A DNA stretch of 39,163 bases from Candidatus Gastranaerophilales bacterium (GTDB lineage: Bacteria; Cyanobacteriota; Vampirovibrionia; Gastranaerophilales; Gastranaerophilaceae): contig CALURI010000018.1 in the NCBI GenBank assembly GCA_944323135.1, positions 1-39,163 of the forward strand, given 5' to 3'. The notes beneath the pieces were generated by a model that did no database searches, was not told the DNA's origin, and saw only the letters and a program-made list of their open reading frames with translations. This document shows positions 1 to 8,062 of this stretch, piece by piece. The translations under genes and the position numbers were made by a program. The stretch's first letter is position 1; every line of letters starts with the position of its first letter.

Positions 1-74
<74 letters not shown>

Positions 75-135
75 ATAACATCAGCAAAATTAAATGTAAC
101 ATGAACATTTTTTAAAATCAAGAGTTTATTACACA

Positions 136-167
136 AAAAAGGAACGGATTTTTTTCCGTCCCTTTTT
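136..167 (-). terminator. Intrinsic terminator after hsp20
   Basis: An inverted repeat pairs AAAAAGG-ACGGA with TCCGT-CCTTTTT, with one internal mismatch. On the minus strand it ends in a run of T and lies just after the hsp20 stop. The arms are A/T-flanked on both sides, so it could also work on the plus strand. Confidence 0.8.
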
Positions 168-186
168 ATATCTGTTTAATTAACTA

Positions 187-642
187 TTATTTTACTGATA
201 GTTTCTTTTTTACATCTTTTTCTGCATATCTTTTTGGTGCATGAACTTTTAATACACCATGTTCTAATTTTGCTTCTGTTTTATCAACATCTATTTCATC
301 TGGGAAATAAACTGTTCTTGAAAATTCCCCATATCTAAATTCTGATTTTTTATAAGATTTTTCATCTTCTAATTTTTCTTCTTCTTTTTTGGCATTAATT
401 ACTATATAATTTTTATCTATGTCAATATCTAAATCTTCCTTTTTTACTCCGGGAAGTTCTGCTTTAACTTCATAATCTCGACCTTTATCCGAAATTTCTA
501 CAGGCATTGAAAATTTATCCATATCTTCCCAATAAGCTGCCTCTGGAAAATAACTGTCAAAATGTCTGTTTAATAAAGAACTTATTTCATCATTTACAGT
601 TCTTATAAAGTTTTCCGGTGCTTTTCTAACTAAAAATTTCAT
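187..642 (-). CDS. Small heat shock protein (Hsp20/alpha-crystallin family)
   Basis: This is an ATP-independent chaperone expected to hold unfolding proteins in the cytoplasm until ClpB or other chaperones refold them. The 151-residue product has a short N-terminal arm, an alpha-crystallin domain from about residue 45 with the motif AELPGVKKEDL, the late strand signature GVLKV, and a C-terminal LSV that could serve as the family's I-x-I/V oligomer tail. I chose the ATG at 642 rather than the in-frame GTG at 654, because GAAAGGGAG lies 11 bases before the ATG but abuts the GTG. It stands alone, with a terminator on its 3' side. The clpB gene in the same window is a likely functional partner. 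Family assignment is firm. Confidence 0.93.
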   Translation of the reverse strand: MKFLVRKAPENFIRTVNDEISSLLNRHFDSYFPEAAYWEDMDKFSMPVEISDKGRDYEVKAELPGVKKEDLDIDIDKNYIVINAKKEEEKLEDEKSYKKSEFRYGEFSRTVYFPDEIDVDKTEAKLEHGVLKVHAPKRYAEKDVKKKLSVK

Positions 643-668
643 TTTATCTAACACTCCCTTTCAATAAA

Positions 669-750
669 CTTTTTTTTAACTACATGTATATTATTACTCT
701 TTTTTGCTTGATTTCTGTTTTTTTAACTAAATTTTAACAATTACTCTTCC
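669..750 (-). promoter_or_regulatory. Imperfect 47-bp direct duplication upstream of hsp20
   Basis: On the minus strand two blocks both begin AAGAGTAAT and end TAGTTAAAAAAA, offset by 47 bp. The gene-proximal block holds a TAATAT hexamer about 40 bp before the start codon, a candidate -10. No CIRCE element was seen. A role in heat-shock control is only a guess. Confidence 0.35.
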
Positions 751-793
751 TGTCTTTATCTTGTTCGCGAAAGCGATGAATGTAAAAGAATTG

Positions 794-799
794 TAATAT
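794..799 (+). promoter_or_regulatory. -10 element of the XRE gene, leaderless geometry
   Basis: TAATAT ends six bases before the ATG at 806, and no Shine-Dalgarno sequence is present. A palindromic TCGC-GAAA-GCGA at 765-776 lies just upstream and could be an operator. No good -35 is visible. Confidence 0.45.
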
Positions 800-805
800 T
801 ATAAA

Positions 806-1069
806 ATGCATAATGATAAACGTAAAAATTTAATAATGAAAACTCTTGGAAAAAATATTAAAAAATTAAGAGGCGAAAAAAGTCAATTTTTATTAGCAAG
901 TGAAAATGATATATCAGTTTCAATAATCAGCACTGTAGAAAGAGGTATTAAAGATCCACAATTTACAACATTATACAAAATTGCAGAAGCTCTTAATATT
1001 AAAACATGGGAATTGGTTAAATTAGTTGAAGAACAATTACCAAAAGGATTTTCACTTATTGATAAATAA
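806..1069 (+). CDS. Small XRE/Cro-C1-type transcriptional regulator
   Basis: This 87-residue protein is essentially one lambda-repressor-like helix-turn-helix domain, from about residue 12 to 67. It has the usual order of helices: a LGKNIKKLRGEK start, a degenerate second helix, recognition helix region SIISTVERG, then LYKIAEALNIK. The short tail carries no recognisable ligand or dimer domain. There is no Shine-Dalgarno sequence before the ATG, but a -10-like TAATAT ends six bases upstream, so the message may be leaderless. It lies divergent from hsp20, with about 160 bp between them, so regulation of hsp20 or itself is possible but unproven. The family is firm and the target is unknown. Confidence 0.8.
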   Translation: MHNDKRKNLIMKTLGKNIKKLRGEKSQFLLASENDISVSIISTVERGIKDPQFTTLYKIAEALNIKTWELVKLVEEQLPKGFSLIDK

Positions 1070-1154
1070 TTTATAAAATTTTTTTTGCAATTTCATTTTT
1101 TTATAACAAAAAAATTCATGTCTGATTTTTATTTTAATATTACTTAAAATAATA

Positions 1155-1183
1155 TTGAGCCTGCGTGCTTAAAATTATATAAT
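1155..1183 (+). promoter_or_regulatory. Sigma-70 type promoter of prs
   Basis: TTGAGC at 1155-1160 is followed by a 17-base spacer and a perfect TATAAT at 1178-1183. The predicted transcript starts near 1190 and has a leader of roughly 29 bases, which includes the AAAGGA ribosome binding site of prs. Confidence 0.8.
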
Positions 1184-1218
1184 TATATTGCATCAAAAAG
1201 AATTTGAAAGGAATCAGA

Positions 1219-2232
1219 ATGGTTGCAGAAATGACATTCCCTCAGTTAGACAAAAAAATTAACCCGACTCATGACATTAAATTATTCGCAGGGCGTGCTA
1301 ACACAAAACTTGCTCAAGAAATTGCAGATTACTTGGGTACATCAATCGGACCTATGGTTGTTAAAAATTTTGCTGACGGTGAAATTTATGTTCAGGTTAA
1401 AGAAAGTGTCAGAGGAGATGACGTTTTTATTATCCAACCTCTATGCAATCCGGTAAATGAAAATTTAATGGAACTTTTAATAATAATTGATGCATTTAAA
1501 CGTGCAAGTGCAAAAACTATTACTGCTGTTATTCCATATTACGGTTACGCAAGACAAGACAGAAAGACTTCAGGACGTGAAGCTATTACTGCTAAACTTG
1601 TTGCAGATTTACTTACTACAGCAGGTGCTGACAGAGTTCTTGCTGTGGACTTACACACAGGGCAAATTCAAGGATTTTTTAATATTCTTGTTGACCACAT
1701 TTTTGCAACATCAATCCTTACAAATTATATTAAAAGTTTAAATATTAATCCTGAGGATATGGTTGCTGTAAGCCCTGATACCGGCGGAGTTCAAAGAACA
1801 AGACATTTTTCAAAATCAATTGGTTGTGCTCTGGCAATTATTGATAAACGACGTGACAAACACAATGAAGCTATTGCATCACATGTCATCGGAGATGTTA
1901 AAGGAAAAATTTGTGTAATGTTTGATGATATTATAGATACAGCAGGAACGATTTGTGAAGCTTCTAAACTTCTTGAAAAAGAAGGAGCTAAAGATATATA
2001 TGTATGCGCAGTTCATCCTGTATTTTCAGGGCCTGCAATCGAAAGACTTGAAAATGCTCCGATTAAGGAATGTATTGTAACAAACACAATACCTTTAGAT
2101 ATGGAAAAAATGCCTTCAAAAATTAAACAACTTTCAGTAGCTCCTCTTTTAGGTACTGCTATTGCAAGAATTCATGATGACGAATCTGTAAGTTCATTGT
2201 TTGGGTTTGAAAAAGAAATGCAAGTTCAATAA
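1219..2232 (+). CDS. prs: Ribose-phosphate pyrophosphokinase (PRPP synthase)
   Basis: It transfers pyrophosphate from ATP to ribose 5-phosphate, giving PRPP for purine, pyrimidine, NAD, histidine and tryptophan synthesis in the cytoplasm. The 338-residue length is close to the roughly 310-320 of class I enzymes, with a slightly longer N-terminus. Visible signatures are KNFADGEIYVQ, the YYGYARQDRK flexible-loop region, the metal-binding VDLHTGQIQGFF, and the PRPP-binding loop DDIIDTAGT. The start is the ATG at 1219, because AAAGGA lies six bases before it; an upstream in-frame TTG at 1204 is rejected. It has its own promoter. Its TAA stop codon lies inside the first unit of a 62-bp tandem repeat, which is unusual. 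Confidence 0.97.
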   Translation: MVAEMTFPQLDKKINPTHDIKLFAGRANTKLAQEIADYLGTSIGPMVVKNFADGEIYVQVKESVRGDDVFIIQPLCNPVNENLMELLIIIDAFKRASAKTITAVIPYYGYARQDRKTSGREAITAKLVADLLTTAGADRVLAVDLHTGQIQGFFNILVDHIFATSILTNYIKSLNINPEDMVAVSPDTGGVQRTRHFSKSIGCALAIIDKRRDKHNEAIASHVIGDVKGKICVMFDDIIDTAGTICEASKLLEKEGAKDIYVCAVHPVFSGPAIERLENAPIKECIVTNTIPLDMEKMPSKIKQLSVAPLLGTAIARIHDDESVSSLFGFEKEMQVQ

Positions 2233-2460
2233 GCGTGCCGCTTAACCCACCATACGGTTATGCAATAAATTTATTTTGTCTTAGTTAAAAATAAGCGTGC
2301 CGCTTAACCCACCATACGGTTATGCAATAAATTTATTTTGTCTTAGTTAAAAATAAGCGTGCCGCTTAACCCACCACACAAGCTATCAACAGATTTATTT
2401 TGTCATAATTGAAAATAAGCAGCTGCTTAACCAAACAACAGACTTACCTTATTTAAAATA
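2228..2460 (+). repeat. Tandem array of a 62-bp repeat (four units) at the prs 3' end
   Basis: Units begin at 2228, 2290, 2352 and 2414, an exact 62-bp period. Units 1 and 2 are identical, unit 3 diverges in its second half, and unit 4 is degenerate and incomplete. Each unit opens with AATAAGC, then a small hairpin (AAGCG-TGC-CGCTT in units 1-3, the changed but still self-complementary AAGCAGCTGCTT in unit 4), then AACCCACCA (lost in unit 4) and an AT-rich tail with TTATTTTGTC. The prs stop codon TAA is bases 3-5 of unit 1. Related copies lie after ffh and before tRNA-Ser. Confidence 0.93.
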
Positions 2461-2477
2461 AATGACTTTTATTACAT

Positions 2478-2508
2478 AAAAAAAAGCCATTCTTTAGTAA
2501 GAACGGCT
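2478..2508 (-). terminator. Intrinsic terminator of the clpB transcript
   Basis: On the minus strand AGCCGTTCTT pairs with AAGAATGGCT around loop ACTA, with one mismatch. Seven T follow directly. It lies about 120 bases after the clpB stop and is the first good terminator of that operon. Confidence 0.88.
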
Positions 2509-2553
2509 ACCAGACTTGGGGAGGAGGTATGAAAAACATATTAGTTTTTCATA
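2478..2553 (-). ncRNA. Candidate small RNA from the clpB 3' region
   Basis: Read on the minus strand, a 10-bp stem-loop (2528-2553, six-base loop) is followed by an unpaired stretch containing ACCTCCTCCCC (2518-2528), then a terminator hairpin and T run. A hairpin, a C-rich strand complementary to Shine-Dalgarno sequences and a terminator together resemble bacterial trans-acting sRNAs. It could be processed from the clpB message or made from its own promoter; none was identified. It may equally be a plain 3' untranslated region. Confidence 0.4.
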
Positions 2554-2628
2554 TCTAATAATTTTTTATACGGAACAAAAATTTAAAAACTTTTTTATTT
2601 TGTTAAAATCTCATCTAAATGGTGTATA

Positions 2629-5292
2629 TTACTTTTTTTGAAAAACCAAATTTTTATTTTGGTAATCTAACAAAATCTTATCACCTTTAACAAATTCACC
2701 TTCCAAAATTTTCATTGACATAGGGATTTCGACAAGTTGTCTTATTACACGTTTTAAAGGTCTTGCGCCATATAGAGGCTCATAACCCTCATTTGCAAGA
2801 AAATCTTTTGCATTTTGAGTTATTTCAAGCTCAATATCTTGATCTGCCAAACGCTTTTTAAGTGAATTTGTTTGAATATCGACAATTCCTGTAAGTTCTT
2901 TAAGAGTCAGTGCATCAAACATTATTATTTCATCAATTCTGTTTAAAAATTCGGGTTTAAATTTTTGTTTTAAAGCTTGATTAAGTTGTTCTTTTTTCTC
3001 ATCTTCTGACAAATTTTTATCAAGGATTATTTCACTTCCGAGGTTGCTTGTCATAATTATTACGGTATTTTTAAAATCAACAAGTCTTCCTTGACCGTCT
3101 GTAAGACGTCCGTCATCAAACATTTGAAGCATTAGATTGAAAATATCCGGATGAGCTTTTTCAACTTCATCAAACAATACAACAGAATAAGGTTTACGTC
3201 TGACGGCTTCTGTCAATTGACCGCCTTCTTCATACCCTACATATCCGGCAGTTGTCCCTACAAGTCTTGAGATTGCTGATTTTTCCATAAATTCAGACAT
3301 ATCTACACGTACAAGAGCATCTTCATTATTAAATAAAATATATGCAAGAGTTTTTCCGAGTTCAGTTTTCCCGACACCTGTAGGCCCAAGGAAAAGAAAT
3401 GTTCCGATAGGACGTTTAGGGTCACGCAATCCGGAACGGGATAAACGGATTGCGTTTGCAATTTTTGTCACCGCTGCATTTTGTCCGATTACACGTTCAT
3501 GCATTATTTTTTCCATATCTATTAATTTTTTTGATTCATCTTCCATCAAACGTGTAACAGGAATCCCTGTCCATTTAGCCACAATTGTTGCTACATCATC
3601 TTCATCAACTTCTTCTTTTAATAGACGTTTTTTTCCGGACTGCATCTGAATTTCTTTCAATTTCTTTTCCATATCCAGCATTTGGCTGTATTTTGCTTCA
3701 AGAGAAGCAGACATTGTCGGATTTTTCTTATTTAACTCTATTTGAGCTTTTAATTTTTCAATATTACGTTTTACAGTAGCATAAGAGTCAATAAATTTCT
3801 TTTCTTTCAACCATTGATCTTTAAGTTTATTTATTTTTAATTCTAAATCAGATATTTTTTTTGAAATTTTCTCAAGTTTTTTCTGAGAATCACAATCATC
3901 TTCTTTTTCAAGAGCTTTTTTATTCAATTCAAGCTGCATTTTTTCCCTTATGAAACCATCAATTTCTTCAGGCATTGTATCAATTTCAATTCGCAATGCA
4001 GATGCTGCTTCATCTAGCAAATCAATTGCTTTATCAGGTAAATGCCTATCTGCTATATATCTTTGAGAAAGTTTAACAGCTGCTACAATCGCGTTATCAG
4101 TTATTTTTACACCATGATAACCTTCATATTTATCCTTAAGCCCGCGAAGAATTGTAATTGTTGTATCAATAGACGGCTCATCTGTTACAACCGGTTGAAA
4201 ACGTCTTTCCATCGCTTTATCTTTTTCTATATACTGACGATATTCATCAATTGTAGTTGCTCCGATAACTCTTATTCCACCTCTTGCAAGCATTGGTTTT
4301 AAAAGATTGCCTGCATCTGCAGATCCTTCTGATGAACCCGCACCCATAATTGTATGGATTTCATCAATAAAAAGCATCAAATCATCTGACTTTTCTTCTA
4401 TACCTTTAAGAACAGCTTTAAGACGCTCCTCAAATTCCCCTCTGTATGATGCTCCGGCAAGTAATGCCCCTAAATCAAGAGATAAAATTTTGTCATTCCT
4501 CAAACTTTCAGGCACATCTCCGGATACAATTCGTTGTGCTAAACCTTCGACAACTGCAGTTTTTCCGACACCTGATTCTCCTATTATTACAGGATTGTTT
4601 TTTGAACGTCTGTTTAAAATTTGTATTGTACGACGTATTTCTTTGTCTCTGCCTATTACAGGATCAAGTTTATTCTGTTTTGCAAGCTCTGTTAAATCAG
4701 TTGTGTATTTCAAAAGAGCTTCATTTTTCTTATCTTCTTTTTGAGAGGAAACTTTAGATAATTTACTTTGAGAAGAAGATGCACAAGCGTTAGTTTGCGG
4801 GCTTTGTGAATCTGAAGAAACCTCTGAATCATCTTGAGTTTCTTCAACATTTACAATATTATTAACTTCTTCAGTCATATTTTCATAAAGTTCAAGCCTG
4901 TTTATACCTGCTTGTTCCCATAAATGATTTAAAGTTCTGTTATCAATCCTAAATAAAGCCAACATCAAATGTTCTATACTAACCTGTTCATCACCGTGTT
5001 TTTCGGCTTCTTCCTGAGCTACTTTCATTAAAACAATAGTTTCTGTTGAAAATCTTACATCTGAAAACTTCCCGCGTGCGAAATATGCTCGTTTTGAAAC
5101 ATAATTATTTAATCTGTCAACAATTTCAGGATTATCTAATCCCACTCTTTCCAAAAGAATTTTTGGCAAATCGTTCTGATCTAACATTAACGCAAGCATT
5201 AAATGTTCCGGAGCAAGTTCCGGATAATTACGTGCCACTACAATTGATTTTGCTGATTTTATAATAGCCTGAACATGGTCTGTTAAAAGCAT
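2629..5292 (-). CDS. clpB: Hsp100 disaggregase ClpB
   Basis: This AAA+ ATPase pulls polypeptides out of aggregates, working with the DnaK system and small heat shock proteins. The 887 residues give the ClpB order: N-terminal Clp repeats (about 1-145), a serine-rich linker, a first AAA domain with Walker A GESGVGKT and Walker B LMLFIDEIHT, a long coiled-coil middle domain rich in Lys/Glu/Leu, a second AAA domain with GPTGVGKT and VVLFDEVEKAH, and the C-terminal sensor region GARPLKRVI. The first Walker A has Ser where the usual form has Pro. The start is the ATG at 5292, seven bases after GAGGG; the ORF runs upstream to 5349 without a ribosome site. It is the last gene after nrnA, yihY and the aldolase. 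ClpC is less likely given the middle domain. Confidence 0.93.
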   Translation of the reverse strand: MLLTDHVQAIIKSAKSIVVARNYPELAPEHLMLALMLDQNDLPKILLERVGLDNPEIVDRLNNYVSKRAYFARGKFSDVRFSTETIVLMKVAQEEAEKHGDEQVSIEHLMLALFRIDNRTLNHLWEQAGINRLELYENMTEEVNNIVNVEETQDDSEVSSDSQSPQTNACASSSQSKLSKVSSQKEDKKNEALLKYTTDLTELAKQNKLDPVIGRDKEIRRTIQILNRRSKNNPVIIGESGVGKTAVVEGLAQRIVSGDVPESLRNDKILSLDLGALLAGASYRGEFEERLKAVLKGIEEKSDDLMLFIDEIHTIMGAGSSEGSADAGNLLKPMLARGGIRVIGATTIDEYRQYIEKDKAMERRFQPVVTDEPSIDTTITILRGLKDKYEGYHGVKITDNAIVAAVKLSQRYIADRHLPDKAIDLLDEAASALRIEIDTMPEEIDGFIREKMQLELNKKALEKEDDCDSQKKLEKISKKISDLELKINKLKDQWLKEKKFIDSYATVKRNIEKLKAQIELNKKNPTMSASLEAKYSQMLDMEKKLKEIQMQSGKKRLLKEEVDEDDVATIVAKWTGIPVTRLMEDESKKLIDMEKIMHERVIGQNAAVTKIANAIRLSRSGLRDPKRPIGTFLFLGPTGVGKTELGKTLAYILFNNEDALVRVDMSEFMEKSAISRLVGTTAGYVGYEEGGQLTEAVRRKPYSVVLFDEVEKAHPDIFNLMLQMFDDGRLTDGQGRLVDFKNTVIIMTSNLGSEIILDKNLSEDEKKEQLNQALKQKFKPEFLNRIDEIIMFDALTLKELTGIVDIQTNSLKKRLADQDIELEITQNAKDFLANEGYEPLYGARPLKRVIRQLVEIPMSMKILEGEFVKGDKILLDYQNKNLVFQKK

Positions 5293-5372
5293 TTGATAAC
5301 CCTCTTTTTTTAAAAAAATTATAAATGCTTCATTTATTTTAAGCATCATACGATTGCTTGACTTAATCTTAA

Positions 5373-6125
5373 TTAAGGATGAACATTGGCAAGACCGCTG
5401 ATTAAAGAATTATAATTATAACCCCAAAAATTCTTTTTATATAAATCAAGATAATAACGTTTTATTAAATCCAAATAAAAAGAATTGTCTTTATCTAAAT
5501 ATTTTAAAAGAATTTCTACAGGCAAATTTCCACCGCCTCGTCCCATACCGAAAGCAGTTGCATCAACACTGTATGCTCCAAGCTCAATTGCTTTAATAGT
5601 ATTTGTAAATGCAAGCTGTAAATTATTATGTGCATGAAAACTTATACGCTCAAACCCGCAATCCTGAAGATTTTTATAAACCATTTCAACATCACAAGGC
5701 ATAAAAGCTCCAAAACTGTCTGCAAAATATATTGAAGTCAAAATCCCTTTATCATCCCAATTTTCTAAAAGCTTATATTCATCAAATTTATCAGCCGTCA
5801 TAAGATGAAGGAAAACTTCAAATCCCTGATTTTTAAAATCAACAACAGCATCAATTGCAGTCCTAATCTGATTAGGATAACAAGCCACCCTCACAAAATC
5901 AGCTTTTTTAGATACGGGATGTATATCTTTTGCATCAACCATTACACCAATTTTAAGTTTATCCGACTTATTTTTTATACATTCAGGCATTCTATAACCA
6001 GCTTCAAAATAATCAATTCCTGAATTCTCTGCCGTTTTTAATGTTTTTAATATACACTCGTCAGAAAAATCCCACTTATTAAGATGTCCGCCATCTCTAA
6101 CAGTACAATCTAAAATCTTTGTCAT
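5373..6125 (-). CDS. HMGL-like DRE-TIM metallolyase (4-hydroxy-2-oxovalerate aldolase-like)
   Basis: The 250-residue protein is a TIM barrel of the HMG-CoA lyase-like family. It opens with LDCTVRDGGH, which carries the family's Arg-Asp metal/substrate motif, and has the metal-binding HAHNN near residue 167. The glycine-rich GMGRGGGNLP at about 212-221 is the barrel-end loop. It ends near SGLANVHP and so lacks the C-terminal communication domain of full MhpE/DmpG aldolases (about 340 residues). It probably belongs to the shorter aldolase-like group whose substrate is uncertain. It starts two bases after the yihY stop, so the two are surely co-transcribed. No dehydrogenase partner is adjacent. 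Family is firm; the specific reaction is unknown. Confidence 0.72.
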   Translation of the reverse strand: MTKILDCTVRDGGHLNKWDFSDECILKTLKTAENSGIDYFEAGYRMPECIKNKSDKLKIGVMVDAKDIHPVSKKADFVRVACYPNQIRTAIDAVVDFKNQGFEVFLHLMTADKFDEYKLLENWDDKGILTSIYFADSFGAFMPCDVEMVYKNLQDCGFERISFHAHNNLQLAFTNTIKAIELGAYSVDATAFGMGRGGGNLPVEILLKYLDKDNSFYLDLIKRYYLDLYKKNFWGYNYNSLISGLANVHP

Positions 6126-6127
6126 AA

Positions 6128-7078
6128 TTAGCCCGCTTTATTTTCATCTGTATCATCAGATTTTTTTACAACCTTATTAACAATTTTATCAATAACAGAA
6201 AGCTTTGCAAAATCATCTCTGATTTCTTGAGCCTTGCGTTCCAACTGGTTATAAACCTGTGAATTTATTTCCGCACCTACCAATATCAAAACAGAAGTAT
6301 AATACAACCATACCATTAATACGGCAAATGCCCCGATTGTACCATAAACCATATTATATGTTTTTAAATTGTTAACATAAACGGAAAAACCCCAAGAACC
6401 TACTAACCACAAAGTTACAAAGAACCAAGTTCCAGGAATTGCACTTTTTCTCTTAAACCTGTCATTCCCCCTTAAATCAGGCAGTATATAATAACTTAAA
6501 AATGCCATTAAATATAATGCCGCAAAAGCTACAGGCCAGCGTAGAGTTAAAAGCGTAATCGCAACACCTGCGGACATGTGAAAATGGTTAACCATTAAAT
6601 TTATAATAGCTTTACCAAATACAATAAGGTTTATACTTAAAAACATTACCATAATATCTACAAAAACCATTAACAAAGATAAAGCACGTGTATATACAAA
6701 ATTTCTTGTCTCAGTTACCTTATAAGCTCTGTTCATACCTTTAAGAACAACAGCAACAGCATTTGTAGACAATACTAAAGTTACGCAGAAACCTATAATA
6801 GCCATTATACGTCCATGAGAAAAAATCATAGCTTCAGATAAAACTGTTTTAATCAAATCCATAGCCTGCTGAGGCATAAATGTTGCCAAAAATCTTAATA
6901 TAGGCTCCATCATATCTTTATTGCCCATCCAGCCAAAAATAGCAGTTAAAAATAGCATAAAAGGGAATATTCCTATAACCATCATAAAACCCATTTCTGC
7001 GGCCATACCGTAAAAATCATTCTTTATAACAGATATAATTAATCTTTTTACACCTCTTACAAAAGCTTTAAATTCCAC
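6128..7078 (-). CDS. YihY/BrkB family inner membrane protein
   Basis: The 316-residue protein has about six hydrophobic segments (near residues 25-50, 90-112, 135-155, 175-200, 215-235 and 245-268) and the family's typical start, an amphipathic stretch leading into NDFYGMAAEMGFMMV. It also has the conserved tail TIGAFAVLMVWLYYTSVLILVGAEIN, in parts. The charged C-terminus (KAQEIRDDF to the end) should be cytoplasmic. Early literature called this family ribonuclease BN, which was an error; its transport or structural role is unknown. The start codon is GTG, with AAAGG nine bases upstream overlapping the nrnA stop. It lies 12 bases after nrnA and 2 before the aldolase gene. Confidence 0.88.
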   Translation of the reverse strand: MEFKAFVRGVKRLIISVIKNDFYGMAAEMGFMMVIGIFPFMLFLTAIFGWMGNKDMMEPILRFLATFMPQQAMDLIKTVLSEAMIFSHGRIMAIIGFCVTLVLSTNAVAVVLKGMNRAYKVTETRNFVYTRALSLLMVFVDIMVMFLSINLIVFGKAIINLMVNHFHMSAGVAITLLTLRWPVAFAALYLMAFLSYYILPDLRGNDRFKRKSAIPGTWFFVTLWLVGSWGFSVYVNNLKTYNMVYGTIGAFAVLMVWLYYTSVLILVGAEINSQVYNQLERKAQEIRDDFAKLSVIDKIVNKVVKKSDDTDENKAG

Positions 7079-7090
7079 TTTTTTAAACCT

Positions 7091-8056
7091 TTAAATATCC
7101 CTTTTTTTTATTTCATTAATTATTTTTTTTGCAGCTTCTTCTACAGGAGCTTTTATAGTACATCCTGCAGCAAATTTATGACCGCCGCCTCCAAAAACTT
7201 CACAAATTTCTGCAACATCTGCAAATTTACTGCGCATGGAAATTTTTGTTCCGCCTGATTTCATTTCTTTAGCGACAAAAGCAACCCTTGTAGTAACAAT
7301 TGCACGCAATTTTTCTGTCAAACCCTCCATACAATCATCACCTGCGGAGAATTTTTCCATATCTTTTTTATAAACAAGTGTATAAGCAATTTTGTCATCT
7401 TCAAGAAATTTTGCTTTGCTTATACAATGAGATTGGAACATTACAAGGGTTTTAGAATCTGATTCATAAACTTTTTTATAAATATCAGAAGGATTTACTC
7501 CGATTTCTACAAGCTTTGATGCTGCTTCAAAAGTCGAAGGTTTTGTATTATCAAACCTAAAAGAACCTGTATCTGTTAAAATCGCCGTATACAAACAAAT
7601 TGCTGTATCAAGATTTATTTTCCAATCCATATTCTGAAAACAATTCAACAAAACTTCACCTGTCGAACTTGCATCAGCATTTATAAAATTCAAATCAGCA
7701 TAACTGTTATTTGTCTTATGATGGTCAATATTTACCGTAAATTTTGACTTTTCAAAAAGGATTTGAGCATCGCAAATCCTTTCAATTGAAGCGACATCAA
7801 CATTTATAACAAGATCATATTCTCTTGATTTGTCAACATCTTCAACAGATTTAACTTCACTTAAATGCGGAAGATATGAATATACATCAGGGATTTTAGA
7901 AATTGCAATCATATCACATTTTTTCTTAAATTTTTCTAAAATTGCAGAATACAATCCGCACATCGAACCTAATGTATCACCGTCAGGGTTAACGTGTGAA
8001 GTTATCAATATATTTTTGGATGATTTTATGATATCATTTAATTTAGAACAATCCAT
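7091..8056 (-). CDS. nrnA: DHH-family oligoribonuclease / pAp phosphatase (NrnA)
   Basis: The 321-residue protein degrades very short RNA fragments and can dephosphorylate 3'-phosphoadenosine 5'-phosphate, linking RNA turnover and sulfur metabolism. The DHH domain shows SHVNPDGDTLGS (metal motif), VINVDVASIERI, and the name-giving IDHHKTNN. The C-terminal DHHA1 domain carries GGGGHKFAAGC, which binds the substrate phosphate. Length matches the family. There is no ribosome binding site. Instead TTGAAA, 16 bases and TAACAT precede the ATG by six bases, so the mRNA is probably leaderless. It heads the nrnA-yihY-aldolase-clpB run and diverges from dciA. Confidence 0.92.
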   Translation of the reverse strand: MDCSKLNDIIKSSKNILITSHVNPDGDTLGSMCGLYSAILEKFKKKCDMIAISKIPDVYSYLPHLSEVKSVEDVDKSREYDLVINVDVASIERICDAQILFEKSKFTVNIDHHKTNNSYADLNFINADASSTGEVLLNCFQNMDWKINLDTAICLYTAILTDTGSFRFDNTKPSTFEAASKLVEIGVNPSDIYKKVYESDSKTLVMFQSHCISKAKFLEDDKIAYTLVYKKDMEKFSAGDDCMEGLTEKLRAIVTTRVAFVAKEMKSGGTKISMRSKFADVAEICEVFGGGGHKFAAGCTIKAPVEEAAKKIINEIKKRDI

Positions 8057-8062
8057 TTTTTA

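Noticed and set aside
2228-2460. CRISPR array
   Set aside because: The 62-bp units are contiguous with no unique spacers, and no cas genes are present. The same holds for the 154-bp array at 19.3-19.6 kb.
2529-2558. Nine-codon plus-strand ORF (MKNILVFHI) with GGAGGAGG in front
   Set aside because: The ribosome-like sequence is only one or two bases from the ATG, too close to work, and the same bases form a perfect hairpin of the clpB 3' region on the other strand.
4307-4744. 145-codon plus-strand ORF inside clpB
   Set aside because: It is antisense to a highly conserved AAA domain, has no ribosome site or recognisable domain, and its composition mirrors clpB codons.
5293-5349. N-terminal extension of ClpB
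   Set aside because: The in-frame upstream codons have no ribosome site, whereas GAGGG lies seven bases before the ATG at 5292.
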